DNA from: DASUPK01 sp963819715
GTDB taxonomy: Bacteria; Actinomycetota; Thermoleophilia; Solirubrobacterales; 70-9
Reading direction: 5' to 3'
NCBI GenBank assembly: GCA_963819715.1
Contig: CAWFXE010000001.1
Coordinates: 124,001-188,000 of the forward strand
DNA length: 64,000 bases
Position 1 is the stretch's first letter, and every line of letters begins with the position of its first letter. Below, piece by piece: positions 26,850-36,146 of this stretch. Position numbers and translations under genes: made by a program. The notes under the pieces were generated by a model. That model saw nothing but the letters and a program-made list of their open reading frames with translations. It ran no database searches and was not told the origin of the DNA.

Positions 26850-29462
26850 TTATGCCTGTGCTCTTGCTTGCAGGAATCGGATGGCCTCCTGGTGTCTGGC
26901 GATGCAGGCCCCGTAGGCCCGGGATCGCCCCAGATCGGTCCTCTCCGAGGATAAAACCCGCAGAGCGGTTGCGCCACGATTGGGCCGCCATTCGCATAAC
27001 CCGAGCTCGCTGAGAACCCGCACGCAGCGGGCGGCGGTCTCGGGTGTGCGGGGATAGCCCGAGGTTCCCTCGAGCGCCGATCGCAGCACGGTGCCCTCCG
27101 CCTCGCCCCCATCCTCCGCCAGCGCACGCCAGATCTCCGCGATGGCGGGACGAAGATCCCACTCCCTGGCCAGTAGCCGCTCGCTGAATTCCAGCTCCGC
27201 CGGGCCCCACGCGAGGTGGAGATATCCGGCGCCGGCGCATGCCAAGCCCTCCAGGGCCTCGCTCGGCGCCGGATCGATCACGACGACGTGGCGAAAGTTC
27301 GTCGGCGTCTCCGGGCGCCGCGCGATGACGGTCCAGTCGGCCAGGACGAGACCCGCGCCCTCGGAGGTCCGGAGCGCGGCATCGAGTGAGCCGGAGCCGC
27401 AGCGACAGCAGGCGATCCGGGGCAGCGCCGCGCCGAAGCGGCGGGGATCCGCCGCCGATGAAGCGAGCCTCGCGCGGCGCGAACCGTCGGCGCAGATCGC
27501 CAGGACCGACTCGCCGCTGGAGATGAGCTCCGCCAGGGATGCGATGGCGGCCCCGCCACGGCGGTCGACCTGCTCGCGCCGGGGGCCATCCGGGGCGCGA
27601 ACGTCGAGGAGCGCGCCCGGTCTGCCCGATGCCACTCGATCCAGCTCATGCTCGAGTCGCTCCCACCACTCGGCGCCAGGCGCCGGACAGCCCTCTCCGC
27701 ACGGTCCTATGTCGGGATCCGCCTCGACTCCTTCGAGCGGATAGAGCTCGCGCACCACCACGCGCGGCTGCTCTGCGCCGTTCCAGCGATCGACCTCGAG
27801 CTCCACGGAGAGATCGAGGGGCTCGTCCTCCCGGCGGGAGATCTCACCGTTCATGCCGAAGGCCACCCCGGCCGCACGGCCGGCCCCGCTCTCGAGCTGG
27901 AAGCGGGAGTGCTTGCCCTCCTGCCCCAGTGGGCGCACCTCCCGCAGGCGGCCAGATGGGACGAGGAGCCGCGGGCCCGGGTTGCCCATGCCGAAGGGGC
28001 CGAGACTCTCCAGTTGGCGGGCGAGATCCATGCCGATGCCCTCCCGCCCGACTCCCACCAGGGCGTCGAGGCGGTCGGTGCGGATCATGTCGGCAGGTTC
28101 GATCTCTGATGCCGCGTGCTCTATGAACGCCTCCCTGAAGGCGTCGAGGCGATCGGCATCGAGCTCGAGGCCGGCGGCCGCCTTGTGCCCGCCGTACCGG
28201 TTGAGGTGCTCGGCGGTGGCGTCCAGGGCGGCCACCAGGTCGAAGCCGGGGATGCTTCGGGCCGATCCCTTGGCGCGGCCGCCATCGACGGAGAGCAGGA
28301 TCGTCGGGCGGAAGTGACGCTCGACCATGCGAGAGGCGGCGATGCCGACGACGCCGGGATGCCAGTCCTCGCCCGAGAGGATCAGCGCGGGAGCGTCCTT
28401 GAGGTCCGGCGGCAGGGCCGAGCGGGCGCGCTCCGCGCCCTCGACCACCTTCCGCTCCGCCCAGCGCCGCTCGGCGTTGGCCTTGTCGAGCTCCGCGGCG
28501 ATCGAGGCGGCTCGATCGGGGTCGTCGGTGAGCATCAGCTCCACGCCGGCATCGGCGCGGTAGAGGCGCCCGGCGGCGTTGATCCGAGGAGCGAGCCGGA
28601 AGCCGAGGGCGCCGGCGTCCACCGTCTCGGGATCGACTGAGGCGGCGGCCATCAGGGCGCGGAGTCCGACGCGGGGGCTCTCGCGGAGACAACGGAGGCC
28701 CTCACGAACGAGGCGGCGGTTCTCCCCCACCAGCGGGACCATGTCGGCGACCGTGGCCAGGGCGACCAGGTCGAGATCGGACTCGGTGGGATGGCGCTTC
28801 CCGCCAACGGTGTCGGTTGCTCCTCGCCCGGCCGCGTCGCAGAGCGCTGTGGCGAGCTTGTATGCGACTCCCGCGGCGCAGAGTCCCTCGAAGGGATAGT
28901 CCGAGACGACCGGATGGATGATCGGGCAGTCAGGGAGCCGCTCGCCGGGCAGGTGGTGATCCGTGACCACGATCTGGATGCCCGCGGCCTGGGCCGCCGC
29001 CACCTCATCGACGGACCCGATCCCGCAGTCGACCGTGATGACGAGCTCGGTGCCGCGGCGCCGCAGCTCCTCGACGCTCGAGGAGGTCAGGCCGTAGCCG
29101 TCAGAGAGACGGTCGGGGATGAACCAGTCGCACTCGGCGCCGAGCGAGCGTAGCGTTGAGACCAGGATCGAGGTGGAGGTGACCCCGTCGACGTCGTAGT
29201 CGCCGTGGATCGTGATCCGGCCGGGGCCGCGCGCAACCGAGAGGATCCGCTCGCAGACCTCCTCCATCCCCCGGAACTCGGTCGGCTCGTGTGACTCGCG
29301 CGCCTCGAGGAAACGCCGCGCCGCGTCCACCGTGCGGTACCCGCGGCGGACGAGGGTCACCGCAACGGGCTCGGCCAGCTCCAGCTCCGCAGCCAGCCGC
29401 CGGACCTCCCCGTAGTCATAGGGATCGGCCTGAAAGGCGCGGGCTGGTGCTGTCGAGGCCAT
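26850..29462 (-). CDS. recJ: Single-stranded-DNA-specific exonuclease RecJ
   Basis: 5'-3' ssDNA exonuclease used in recombination and mismatch repair. Motifs: DYDVDGVTSTS (residues 88-98), VDCGIGS, VTDHHLPGERLP and the DHHA1 region NRYGGHKAAAGL. At 870 residues it is much longer than E. coli RecJ (577); the last 300 or so residues form an extra domain with segments such as LVLADWTVIARRPE and FRHVVVIDPAPSE, like the C-terminal extension of Bacillus- and Deinococcus-type RecJ. Located upstream of relA on the same strand. Confidence 0.95.
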   Translation of the reverse strand: MASTAPARAFQADPYDYGEVRRLAAELELAEPVAVTLVRRGYRTVDAARRFLEARESHEPTEFRGMEEVCERILSVARGPGRITIHGDYDVDGVTSTSILVSTLRSLGAECDWFIPDRLSDGYGLTSSSVEELRRRGTELVITVDCGIGSVDEVAAAQAAGIQIVVTDHHLPGERLPDCPIIHPVVSDYPFEGLCAAGVAYKLATALCDAAGRGATDTVGGKRHPTESDLDLVALATVADMVPLVGENRRLVREGLRCLRESPRVGLRALMAAASVDPETVDAGALGFRLAPRINAAGRLYRADAGVELMLTDDPDRAASIAAELDKANAERRWAERKVVEGAERARSALPPDLKDAPALILSGEDWHPGVVGIAASRMVERHFRPTILLSVDGGRAKGSARSIPGFDLVAALDATAEHLNRYGGHKAAAGLELDADRLDAFREAFIEHAASEIEPADMIRTDRLDALVGVGREGIGMDLARQLESLGPFGMGNPGPRLLVPSGRLREVRPLGQEGKHSRFQLESGAGRAAGVAFGMNGEISRREDEPLDLSVELEVDRWNGAEQPRVVVRELYPLEGVEADPDIGPCGEGCPAPGAEWWERLEHELDRVASGRPGALLDVRAPDGPRREQVDRRGGAAIASLAELISSGESVLAICADGSRRARLASSAADPRRFGAALPRIACCRCGSGSLDAALRTSEGAGLVLADWTVIARRPETPTNFRHVVVIDPAPSEALEGLACAGAGYLHLAWGPAELEFSERLLAREWDLRPAIAEIWRALAEDGGEAEGTVLRSALEGTSGYPRTPETAARCVRVLSELGLCEWRPNRGATALRVLSSERTDLGRSRAYGACIARHQEAIRFLQARAQA

Positions 29463-29597
29463 CCCCCCATCTTGAGTTCGGCCCCCGACGGATTATCCGG
29501 CTGACCCGGCGTGCGGCTTAGCACGGGTGACAGCACCCCATCCCACCACGGAGTATTGGGCTGCTTCGTTGGGGGCAGAACACAAGGAGAGGTACAG

Positions 29598-29834
29598 ATG
29601 CGGAAACGACTCACAGTCATAGTCGGAGCCCTCGCTGTCGCAGGCGCACTCGCCATCCCGGCGGCGTCGTCCGCGGCTCCAAGTGCCAGCGGCGCATGCC
29701 ACGGCGCTTTCGCCAACGTGAACGGGAACTTCGGGTTCCTCGGTGAGGTTGGCGGGACGCCCGGCTACCACAATGGCGCAACTGGCCAAGACCCCGGCGC
29801 GACGGGTTACAACAACTCGCAGGGGTGCAGCTAG
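29598..29834 (+). CDS. Small secreted glycine/asparagine-rich protein
   Basis: A 78-residue protein from the ATG at 29598 with AAGGAGAGG nine bases upstream. The first 30 residues (MRKRLTVIVGALAVAGALAI ...) are a Sec signal peptide with cleavage near SSAAPS. The mature peptide is about 48 residues, rich in Gly and Asn with one pair of cysteines (ASGACHGAF; NSQGCS), so it may be a disulfide-closed peptide. No homologous domain is recognised. A strong hairpin terminator follows. Function unknown. Confidence 0.7.
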   Translation: MRKRLTVIVGALAVAGALAIPAASSAAPSASGACHGAFANVNGNFGFLGEVGGTPGYHNGATGQDPGATGYNNSQGCS

Positions 29835-29866
29835 TCCGCAAACCGGTCTAACTCTTGAACCGGAAG

Positions 29867-29898
29867 GAAGACGAGCGGCCTACGGGTCGCTCGTCTTC
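29867..29898 (+). terminator. Terminator after the small secreted protein gene
   Basis: An 11-bp perfect stem GAAGACGAGCG / CGCTCGTCTTC with a 10-base loop, followed on the plus strand by GTTTGC. It separates the plus-strand gene from the convergent small membrane protein gene. Confidence 0.75.
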
Positions 29899-29903
29899 GT
29901 TTG

Positions 29904-30176
29904 CTAGATGTGCTCCGCCTCCACGCCCGCGCGGACGCCCATTGCGTACACGACCGCCAGGCCGATGATCGTGCCGGGGATCGCGTAGACCGCGGTGGCC
30001 AGGTCGGTGTCGCCGATGGTCTTGTCGAGCAGGATCTGGGCGATCGCGCCGCTCGCCATCGCCCCCACGGCCGCGCCCAGGAAGGCGCCGACGATGCCGC
30101 CGCGGAAGCGGTCCGGGATGAAGACCGTGAAGTGCCAGAGCGCGACGCCCATCGTGAACCACACCAATGCGGCCAT
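29904..30176 (-). CDS. Small membrane protein, GlsB/YeaQ-like
   Basis: A 90-residue integral membrane protein with about three transmembrane segments: ALVWFTMGVALWHFTVFI, GGIVGAFLGAAVGAMASGAI and AVYAIPGTIIGLAVVYAMGV. The glycine-rich central segment recalls YeaQ/GlsB and other small stress-membrane proteins, but similarity is general. Its start overlaps the last base of secDF, so it is the last gene of that operon. It may assist or be translationally coupled to SecDF; inference. Confidence 0.7.
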   Translation of the reverse strand: MAALVWFTMGVALWHFTVFIPDRFRGGIVGAFLGAAVGAMASGAIAQILLDKTIGDTDLATAVYAIPGTIIGLAVVYAMGVRAGVEAEHI

Positions 30177-33160
30177 TACCTGTTCCTCCCGTGCTTTCGC
30201 TTCTTGCGGCCGCCCGATCCCTCGCGAGCACGCCGAAGCGCCGCGGCGCTCGCCTCGCTGAGCTCGGGGCGATCCGCCTGGGCTCCGCCATTGCCGGCGG
30301 GTGCCTCGCCATCGCCGCTCTGGCCGCTGCCGTCGCCGACCTCGGCGCCGGTGTCGGGCGCCCCCACCGGAGCGGGTGGCTCGGGCTGGGGTTCGCGCTG
30401 CGCGGGCGCTGGCGGGGGCGCGACCGGCTCACTCGGCGCGGGCGGCGCGGGCGGGCCGGTCCGCTCCGGAGTGACGCCCGGGACGTCGGCGCGGCTCGGA
30501 GCCGGCGCGACGGGCACCGGAGACTCCGCGTGCACGGGCTCCTCGCCTCCGTCCACTCGCGCGACCACGTTGTCCTCAGGGAAGGCCGGCACGGTGCCCA
30601 GCTGTTCCTCGATTCGCTCGCGGCGGCGCCGGTAGGCGGGCTCGCGCTCCTTCCAGTGGGTGAGGACCGGTGACGCGATGAAGATCGACGAGTAGGTGCC
30701 GGAGAGCAGCCCGATCATCATCGCGAAGGCGAAGTCCTTCAGGGTGGCGCCGCCGAAGATGAAGAGCACCGTGACCAGGAAGACGCTCGACAGACCCGTG
30801 ATCAGCGACCGGGTCAGAACCTCGCTCATGGAGCGGTTGACGATCTGGGAGAAGGTCGCGCGCGGCAGCCGCGGCACGTTCTCGCGTATTCGGTCGAACA
30901 CGATGACCGTGTCGTAGAGCGAGTACCCGAGGATGGTCAGGAACGCGGCGACGGTGCCGCTGGTCACCTCCCTCCCCGTCAGCGAATACACGCCTCCCGT
31001 GATCAGGATGTCGTGGGCCACGGCGATCATCACGGGCACCGCATACTTCGGCTCGAAGCGGAAGGCCACGTAGGCGGCGATCACGAGCAGCGAGAAGATG
31101 ATCGCCTCGATCGCGCTCTTGGCGACCTGCTGGCCGAACGTCGGGCCGACCGTGGTCGCGTTGAAGCCGTTCGGAATGATCCCGTACTGCGACTGCAGGG
31201 CGGGCTGGACCTTCTGGACCTCCTGAGGCTCCGCCTTCGAGTCGATCTCGAAGACGTTCGTGCCGAGGTCCTTGTTGGTCGCCTTGGTGATCTCCGCGCC
31301 GGTGATCCCCGCCGCGTCGACCGTGTCGCGCACGTCGTTCACGGTGGCCGCCTTCTGCAGGCCCACTGTGATGCGACTGCCGCCCTCGAAGTCGATGCCG
31401 AGGTTGAGCTGCTTGGTTGCGAAGGCGACCGCGCCGATCAACAGGATGCAGCCGGAGAGGCTGAAGAAGTACTTGCTCGCGCGGCTGAAGTCGAAATGCC
31501 ACCTGACTCGCTCCTCGGGTCGGGCGCCGAGCGCCGCCGGCGAGCGCATGAAGCCCGCCCGGCCGAAGAGGCCGAGAAACGCCTGGGTGAAGACCACTGC
31601 AGTGAATAAGGAGGCGATCGTGCCGACGCCGAGGACGAACGCGAACCCCTTGACGTTCGAGGTCGCCAGTGCGAACAGGATGAACGCCGTGATCAGCGTG
31701 ATCACGTTCGCGTCGACGATCGTCGCGATCCCCCGCCGGTAGCCGGCGGAGATCGCGCTGAGCATGGATTTGCCGGAGCGCGACTCCTCCTTGATCCGCT
31801 CGAAGATGACGATGTTGGCGTCGGCCGCCACCCCGATAGTCAGGATCAACCCGGCGATGCCAGGCAGGGTCAGCGTGATCGGGATCAGCTTGATCAGCGC
31901 GAAGAAGAGCACCCCGTAGATCGCCAGCCCAACGACCGCGACGAAGCCCAGGAAGCGGTAATAGATGAGGAGGAAGAGGCAGACCAGGATCAGGCCGACG
32001 ATCCCCGCCTTCAGACCCTGATCGAGCGCCTGCTGGCCGAGCGTGGCCGAGACCGTGGAGCTCGAGATCTGGTTCAGCGTGACGGGCAGCGCACCGATCT
32101 GCAGGATCTGGGACAGATCAGTGGACTCGCCCTGAGAGAGGCCCTGGATCTCCGCGCCGGTCCTGCCGTCGATGCCGGTGGGGTTGTCGACGAAGTTGAC
32201 GATCGGCCGCGACTTGATCTGCTGATCGAGGACGACCGCGAAGTGGCCCGAGTTCGCGTCCACGCACGTCGGGTCGCTGGAGCACCCGGGAGGTGCGTTC
32301 TGCAGGCCGCGCTCGGAGATCGCCTTCGTGACGTCGGAGAACTGCTGCCGGCCGTCTCCGCTGAACCCGAAGGTGACGACGAACCCCCCCGTCGGGTCGG
32401 TGTTCGGCTTCGGGTCGGTGATGTCCGTGCCAGAGAGGGCGGGACGGTCCTTGATCACGAACCACTGCGCGTCGGGGCTGTTCGGGTCGTTCGCCTGCGA
32501 CTGCCCGGGATCCGGCTCCTTCTGGACCACCAGCGTGCCCTGCGGGACCGTGAGGATCTGGCTGTTCGCCGGCTGCTTCTGACCCGGGAGCTCCGAGAAC
32601 AGGTCCTTCTGGGTGTCAGTCGGCCCGGCGATCCACTGGCGGGTCAGCGAGTTGAAGAGGTAGTAGGTGGGACCGGTCCTGGTGCACTTGTTCTCGAAGC
32701 ATTCGGACGTCTGCTTGGAGGCCACCTTGACCGCGTCATAGAGCCGATCGAAAGAGGACTCACTGTTCGCCACATTGGTCTTCGCAGGGTTCGGGATGAC
32801 GTTCGGCTCCCAGTCGTAGAAGTGGAGCTGGGCGGTCTGCCCCACCTCCTGGCTCGCGTGGGACGCGTTCGATACGTCGGGGAGCCCGACGCGAATGGAG
32901 TCCGATCCGATCCGGGAGATCTCCGGCTCGGAGACGCCGAAGGCATCAGTCCGCTTGCGGATGATCTCGATCGCGCGGTCCATGTCCGCGCTATCGATAG
33001 TGGGGTTCTGCGGGGTCGGCCGGGCCTGGAAGATCAGCTCGGTGCCGCCCTGCAGATCGAGGCCGAGGGTCGTCTTCTTGGTCGCGATGACGATCCCCGA
33101 ACCGAGGACCAGGAGGGCGACGAAGGCCAGGATGAAGAGGTTGCGGCGGCGGTTGCTCAC
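30176..33160 (-). CDS. secDF: Fused protein-export membrane protein SecDF
   Basis: Proton-driven partner of SecYEG that completes export. SecD (residues 1 to about 545) has KTTLGLDLQGGTELIFQ after the first membrane helix, a periplasmic P1 domain and six helices, with VGVADANIVIFERIKEE in the conserved D5 region. SecF (about 555-870) has LNLGIDFEGGSRITVGL and YDTVIVFDRIREN. Both are in one chain, as in Bacillus and unlike most actinobacteria, which keep them separate. The last 120 residues are a Pro/Ala/Glu-rich cytoplasmic tail ending in KKRKHGRNR. Confidence 0.94.
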   Translation of the reverse strand: MSNRRRNLFILAFVALLVLGSGIVIATKKTTLGLDLQGGTELIFQARPTPQNPTIDSADMDRAIEIIRKRTDAFGVSEPEISRIGSDSIRVGLPDVSNASHASQEVGQTAQLHFYDWEPNVIPNPAKTNVANSESSFDRLYDAVKVASKQTSECFENKCTRTGPTYYLFNSLTRQWIAGPTDTQKDLFSELPGQKQPANSQILTVPQGTLVVQKEPDPGQSQANDPNSPDAQWFVIKDRPALSGTDITDPKPNTDPTGGFVVTFGFSGDGRQQFSDVTKAISERGLQNAPPGCSSDPTCVDANSGHFAVVLDQQIKSRPIVNFVDNPTGIDGRTGAEIQGLSQGESTDLSQILQIGALPVTLNQISSSTVSATLGQQALDQGLKAGIVGLILVCLFLLIYYRFLGFVAVVGLAIYGVLFFALIKLIPITLTLPGIAGLILTIGVAADANIVIFERIKEESRSGKSMLSAISAGYRRGIATIVDANVITLITAFILFALATSNVKGFAFVLGVGTIASLFTAVVFTQAFLGLFGRAGFMRSPAALGARPEERVRWHFDFSRASKYFFSLSGCILLIGAVAFATKQLNLGIDFEGGSRITVGLQKAATVNDVRDTVDAAGITGAEITKATNKDLGTNVFEIDSKAEPQEVQKVQPALQSQYGIIPNGFNATTVGPTFGQQVAKSAIEAIIFSLLVIAAYVAFRFEPKYAVPVMIAVAHDILITGGVYSLTGREVTSGTVAAFLTILGYSLYDTVIVFDRIRENVPRLPRATFSQIVNRSMSEVLTRSLITGLSSVFLVTVLFIFGGATLKDFAFAMMIGLLSGTYSSIFIASPVLTHWKEREPAYRRRRERIEEQLGTVPAFPEDNVVARVDGGEEPVHAESPVPVAPAPSRADVPGVTPERTGPPAPPAPSEPVAPPPAPAQREPQPEPPAPVGAPDTGAEVGDGSGQSGDGEAPAGNGGAQADRPELSEASAAALRRAREGSGGRKKRKHGRNR

Positions 33161-33237
33161 GGTGTTGAAGGGGTCACGCTAGCGGTCTCGGGCGCGTTTC
33201 CGGCCCACATTGCAACACACGAGGAAAGCGGCCGGAC

Positions 33238-33723
33238 CTATTCGGGAGTTAAGACGAGCAGCAGGCCGCCGTCGTCGTCGTACGCCGGGAAGAGGTCCGC
33301 GGTCGCCTCCGTGGGCAGGTCGCCCTCGGCGTTCACCGCAACCCTTTTGCCGAGAGAGCGGACGCCCCACTCCAGCGTCGTCTCGATCGGATCGGTCTCC
33401 CCGTTGCGGTCGGTGTCGGCGGTCTCGCCACCGTCGCCCTTGTCTATCCACTGCAGTCCGAGCACCTCGCGGACCGGGCGGCCGATCACCTGCTCGTCCT
33501 TTAGGCCGGTGAGCTCGAAGGCCCCCTTGCCGAGGTCGAGGACCCGGGCCTCCTGGTCGAGCGTGAAGAAGGCGGCGCCGGGCGCGGGCATGTAGTCGTC
33601 GAGCAGCTCGAAGAGGAAGCCGAAGCCGCACTTCGAGCACCCCTTCGGGCGCGTTGAGAAACCGGCGGTGCGCTCCCCACTCAGCTCCCTGTTCCCACAG
33701 TTCGGACAGATGAAGTACGGCAT
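33238..33723 (-). CDS. Zinc-ribbon/PAS domain protein
   Basis: A 161-residue soluble protein. Residues 6-9 (CPNC) and 29-32 (CSKC) make a four-cysteine zinc ribbon. From about 40 onward a PAS-like fold is suggested by APGAAFFTLDQEARVLDLGK and FELTGLKDEQVIGRPVREVL, the classic PAS core, and ends LLLVLTPE. There is no output domain, so it may be a sensor or adaptor acting through the zinc ribbon. It lies between secDF and ruvB, a place often used by housekeeping genes in this lineage. Confidence 0.75.
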   Translation of the reverse strand: MPYFICPNCGNRELSGERTAGFSTRPKGCSKCGFGFLFELLDDYMPAPGAAFFTLDQEARVLDLGKGAFELTGLKDEQVIGRPVREVLGLQWIDKGDGGETADTDRNGETDPIETTLEWGVRSLGKRVAVNAEGDLPTEATADLFPAYDDDGGLLLVLTPE

Positions 33724-33773
33724 GCCTGCCCAAGGCTAGCCAACCGCACGAGGCGACCCGGCCGTTCCCGTGC

Positions 33774-34844
33774 CTAGAAAAGGCTGGCCATACCCTCCGG
33801 TGTGGGCAATCCGAGATGCTCGTATGCCCGCTCCGTCAGGACTCGACCGCGCGGGGTGCGCTTCACCAGGCCCTGCTGGAGGAGATACGGCTCGAAGACG
33901 TCCTCGATGGTGTCGGCCTCCTCGCCGATCGCAACGGCGAGCGTTGAGAGGCCCACAGGGCCACCGGCGAACTTCGTCGCCATCAACTGGAGCAGCTGGC
34001 GGTCGTGGCGGTCCAGGCCCGCGCGGTCGACCTCGAGCATCTCGAGCGCGTCCGAGGCGAGCTCCGAGTCGATGCCGCCGCGCTCCTTGACCTCCGCGAA
34101 GTCGCGGACGCGCCGTAGCAGCCTGTTCGCCACCCGCGGCGTGCCCCTCGCCCTGCTCGCGATCTCCTCGGCTCCGTCCGGGCTCACCTCGATGCCGAGG
34201 ATCCCGGCGGACCGTAGGACGATCTGACGGAGGTCGATGGCGTCGTAGTGCTCGAGCCTGTGTGAGACGCCGAAGCGATCGCGCAGGGGAGTCGTCAGCA
34301 GGCCAGTCCGGGTGGTCGCACCGACCAGCGTGAACGGAGGGAGGTCAAGGGTGACCGTCCGGGCTCCCGCACCCTGGCCGAGAACGACTGGGAGGCGCCG
34401 GTCCTCCATCGCCGGGTAGAGCGTCTCCTCGACGGCGCGCCCGAGCCGGTGGATCTCGTCGATGAAGAAGACGCTGCCCGGCTCCAGCGAAGTGAGGAAG
34501 GCCGCGATGTCGGCCTTGCGCTCCAGCGCGGGCCCGGCCGTCTGCACCATCGGCACGTTCAGTTCCGCCGCGATGATGTGGGCGAGCGAAGTCTTTCCCA
34601 GGCCAGGAGGGCCGGCCAGCAGGACGTGGTCGAGCGCCTCCTCCCGGCGGCGGGCGGCCTCGATGAAGATTCCGAGCTGCTCGGTGACCTGGACCTGGTT
34701 GACGAAGTCCTCGAGCTTGGGCGGGCGCAGTGAGCGGTCGAAGTCATCATCGGCGCCGACGGCTCGCGCGTCATGGATGACGACCTCTGTGTCGTCGTCC
34801 TCGATCCCCGGGGTGCGGATCCCCTTGCCCGGTTCGACGCTCAC
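33774..34844 (-). CDS. ruvB: Holliday junction branch migration helicase RuvB
   Basis: Hexameric AAA+ motor that drives branch migration with RuvA. Walker A LLAGPPGLGKTSLAHIIA, Walker B VFFIDEIHRLGRAVEE, sensor 1 LVGATTRTGLLTTPLRDRF and the C-terminal winged helix (ATKFAGGPVGLSTLAVAIGE) are present. Length 356 is normal. It overlaps ruvA by four bases. Confidence 0.98.
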   Translation of the reverse strand: MSVEPGKGIRTPGIEDDDTEVVIHDARAVGADDDFDRSLRPPKLEDFVNQVQVTEQLGIFIEAARRREEALDHVLLAGPPGLGKTSLAHIIAAELNVPMVQTAGPALERKADIAAFLTSLEPGSVFFIDEIHRLGRAVEETLYPAMEDRRLPVVLGQGAGARTVTLDLPPFTLVGATTRTGLLTTPLRDRFGVSHRLEHYDAIDLRQIVLRSAGILGIEVSPDGAEEIASRARGTPRVANRLLRRVRDFAEVKERGGIDSELASDALEMLEVDRAGLDRHDRQLLQLMATKFAGGPVGLSTLAVAIGEEADTIEDVFEPYLLQQGLVKRTPRGRVLTERAYEHLGLPTPEGMASLF

Positions 34845-35440
34845 GCCGCCTTCGCTCCCGCGGCGCTCCGCAGCGCCGATTGCACGATCTCCTCGGCGGT
34901 CTCGCCCTCGGCGGCAGATAGCAGCTTCGCCGCCTCGGGCGGCGTGTAGCCGAGATTGAGCAGGCCCTCGCGCGCGAGAGAGCGGGGGTCCTCCTCGCCA
35001 GGCACCAAGTCGGCGCCGTCGGCGTCGCCCTCGATCTCCCCGGCGACCTTTTCGCGGAGCTCCACGATGATCCGCTCGGCGGTCCGCTTGCCGACTCCGG
35101 GGACGGCCTGGAAGCGCTTGGCATCGCCCGCCGCGATCGCCCGCAGCAGCTCTCGCACAGAGCCTCCGGACAGCACTGCCATGGCGACCTTCGGCCCGAC
35201 CCCGCCCACCGAGATCAGGTGGAGGAAGAGATCTCGCTCCTCCTCGCTGGCGAAGCCGTAGAGGCTGAGAGAGTCCTCCCTGGCGACCAGGTGTGCGTGC
35301 AGCGCGGCGTGCTTGCCGCGGGCCGGTACCGCCTTGAGGGTCTCCGACGAAACGGCCAGGCGATAGCCGACGCCGCTCGCGTCGATGACGACGCAGTCGG
35401 GGCGGCGCACCAGAACCTCTCCGCTGACGGAGGCGATCAT
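34841..35440 (-). CDS. ruvA: Holliday junction DNA-binding protein RuvA
   Basis: Tetrameric junction-binding subunit. The 199-residue protein has the OB-fold start MIASVSGEVLVRRPDCVVID, the helix-hairpin-helix pairs (LISVGGVGPKVAMAVLSG and FQAVPGVGKRTAERIIVEL) and a C-terminal domain III (LLNLGYTPPEAAKLLSAA) that binds RuvB. It follows ruvC by 33 bases and overlaps ruvB by four. Confidence 0.97.
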   Translation of the reverse strand: MIASVSGEVLVRRPDCVVIDASGVGYRLAVSSETLKAVPARGKHAALHAHLVAREDSLSLYGFASEEERDLFLHLISVGGVGPKVAMAVLSGGSVRELLRAIAAGDAKRFQAVPGVGKRTAERIIVELREKVAGEIEGDADGADLVPGEEDPRSLAREGLLNLGYTPPEAAKLLSAAEGETAEEIVQSALRSAAGAKAA

Positions 35441-35473
35441 GCCTCGGGATTCTGCGCTGGAGACCGGATGCCT

Positions 35474-36034
35474 TTAACCGGCCAGCCGCTGGCGCGTTGC
35501 CAGGGCTGGTGTGGTGCCGACTCGCGGCCGCCCGAAGTGGGAAAGCGCGTTGCGCGCACCGGCGGTCCCGGCGTGGCAGATCGCTACTGCGAAAGCATCC
35601 GCGGCGTGATCGGGAGCGGGCGGCTCGGGCAGGCCGAGCAGGCTCGCCACCATGCGCTGCACCTGGCCCTTGTCAGCCGATCCCGAGCCGCAGACCGCCT
35701 TCTTCACCGCCTGGGGCGTGTAGTCGAAGCAGGGCAGCTCATGTTTCGAGGCCGCGAGCATCGCCACGCCGCGGGCTTCCCCCACGCTGAGCGCGGAGGC
35801 GACGTTCTTGCCGAAGAAGAGATCCTCGAGCGCCATCGCCTTGGGCTCGTGCCAGCGGATCAGCTCGCCCAGCGAGTCGTGCAGGCGGGCGAGGCGCCGC
35901 TCGGCCGGAAGGTCGGCGTCGGTCTCGATCACCCCGCCGTCGAGCGCGACCATCCGCTCACCGGACGTGCGAACCACGCCGAATCCGGTGTTGGCAGTAC
36001 CCGGATCGATACCGATGACGATCACGCCTTTCAA
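35474..36034 (-). CDS. ruvC: Crossover junction endonuclease RuvC
   Basis: Resolves Holliday junctions. The 186-residue protein has the catalytic acidic residues in IGIDPGTANTGFGVV (Asp), ALEDLFFGKNVASAL (Glu), and DHAADAFAVAICHAG (two Asp). The family segment YTPQAVKKAVCGSGSADKGQV is present. First gene of ruvCAB. The N-terminal K-G-V before VIVIGIDPG suggests the start could be two codons later. Confidence 0.97.
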   Translation of the reverse strand: MKGVIVIGIDPGTANTGFGVVRTSGERMVALDGGVIETDADLPAERRLARLHDSLGELIRWHEPKAMALEDLFFGKNVASALSVGEARGVAMLAASKHELPCFDYTPQAVKKAVCGSGSADKGQVQRMVASLLGLPEPPAPDHAADAFAVAICHAGTAGARNALSHFGRPRVGTTPALATRQRLAG

Positions 36035-36098
36035 TTCTCACTCGCCCACCGGATGTCCTTTAGGGAACGCGAAACAGGATCCCGGACAGACCGCAAAG

Positions 36099-36124
36099 AA
36101 AGGGCCGCCCGGAGGCGGCCCTTT
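36099..36124 (-). terminator. Terminator for the secreted P-domain-like gene
   Basis: An 11-bp stem AAAGGGCCGCC / GGCGGCCCTTT with a 4-base loop; on the minus strand it is followed by CTTT. It lies 22 bases after the stop of the gene at 36147-36812 and separates it from ruvC. Confidence 0.85.
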
Positions 36125-36146
36125 CGACGTGAATCGCATTCGGTGC

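Noticed and set aside
27091..27744. Plus-strand frame of 217 codons opposite recJ
   Set aside because: Shadow of the minus-strand recJ C-terminal domain; arginine/serine-rich with no domain signal.
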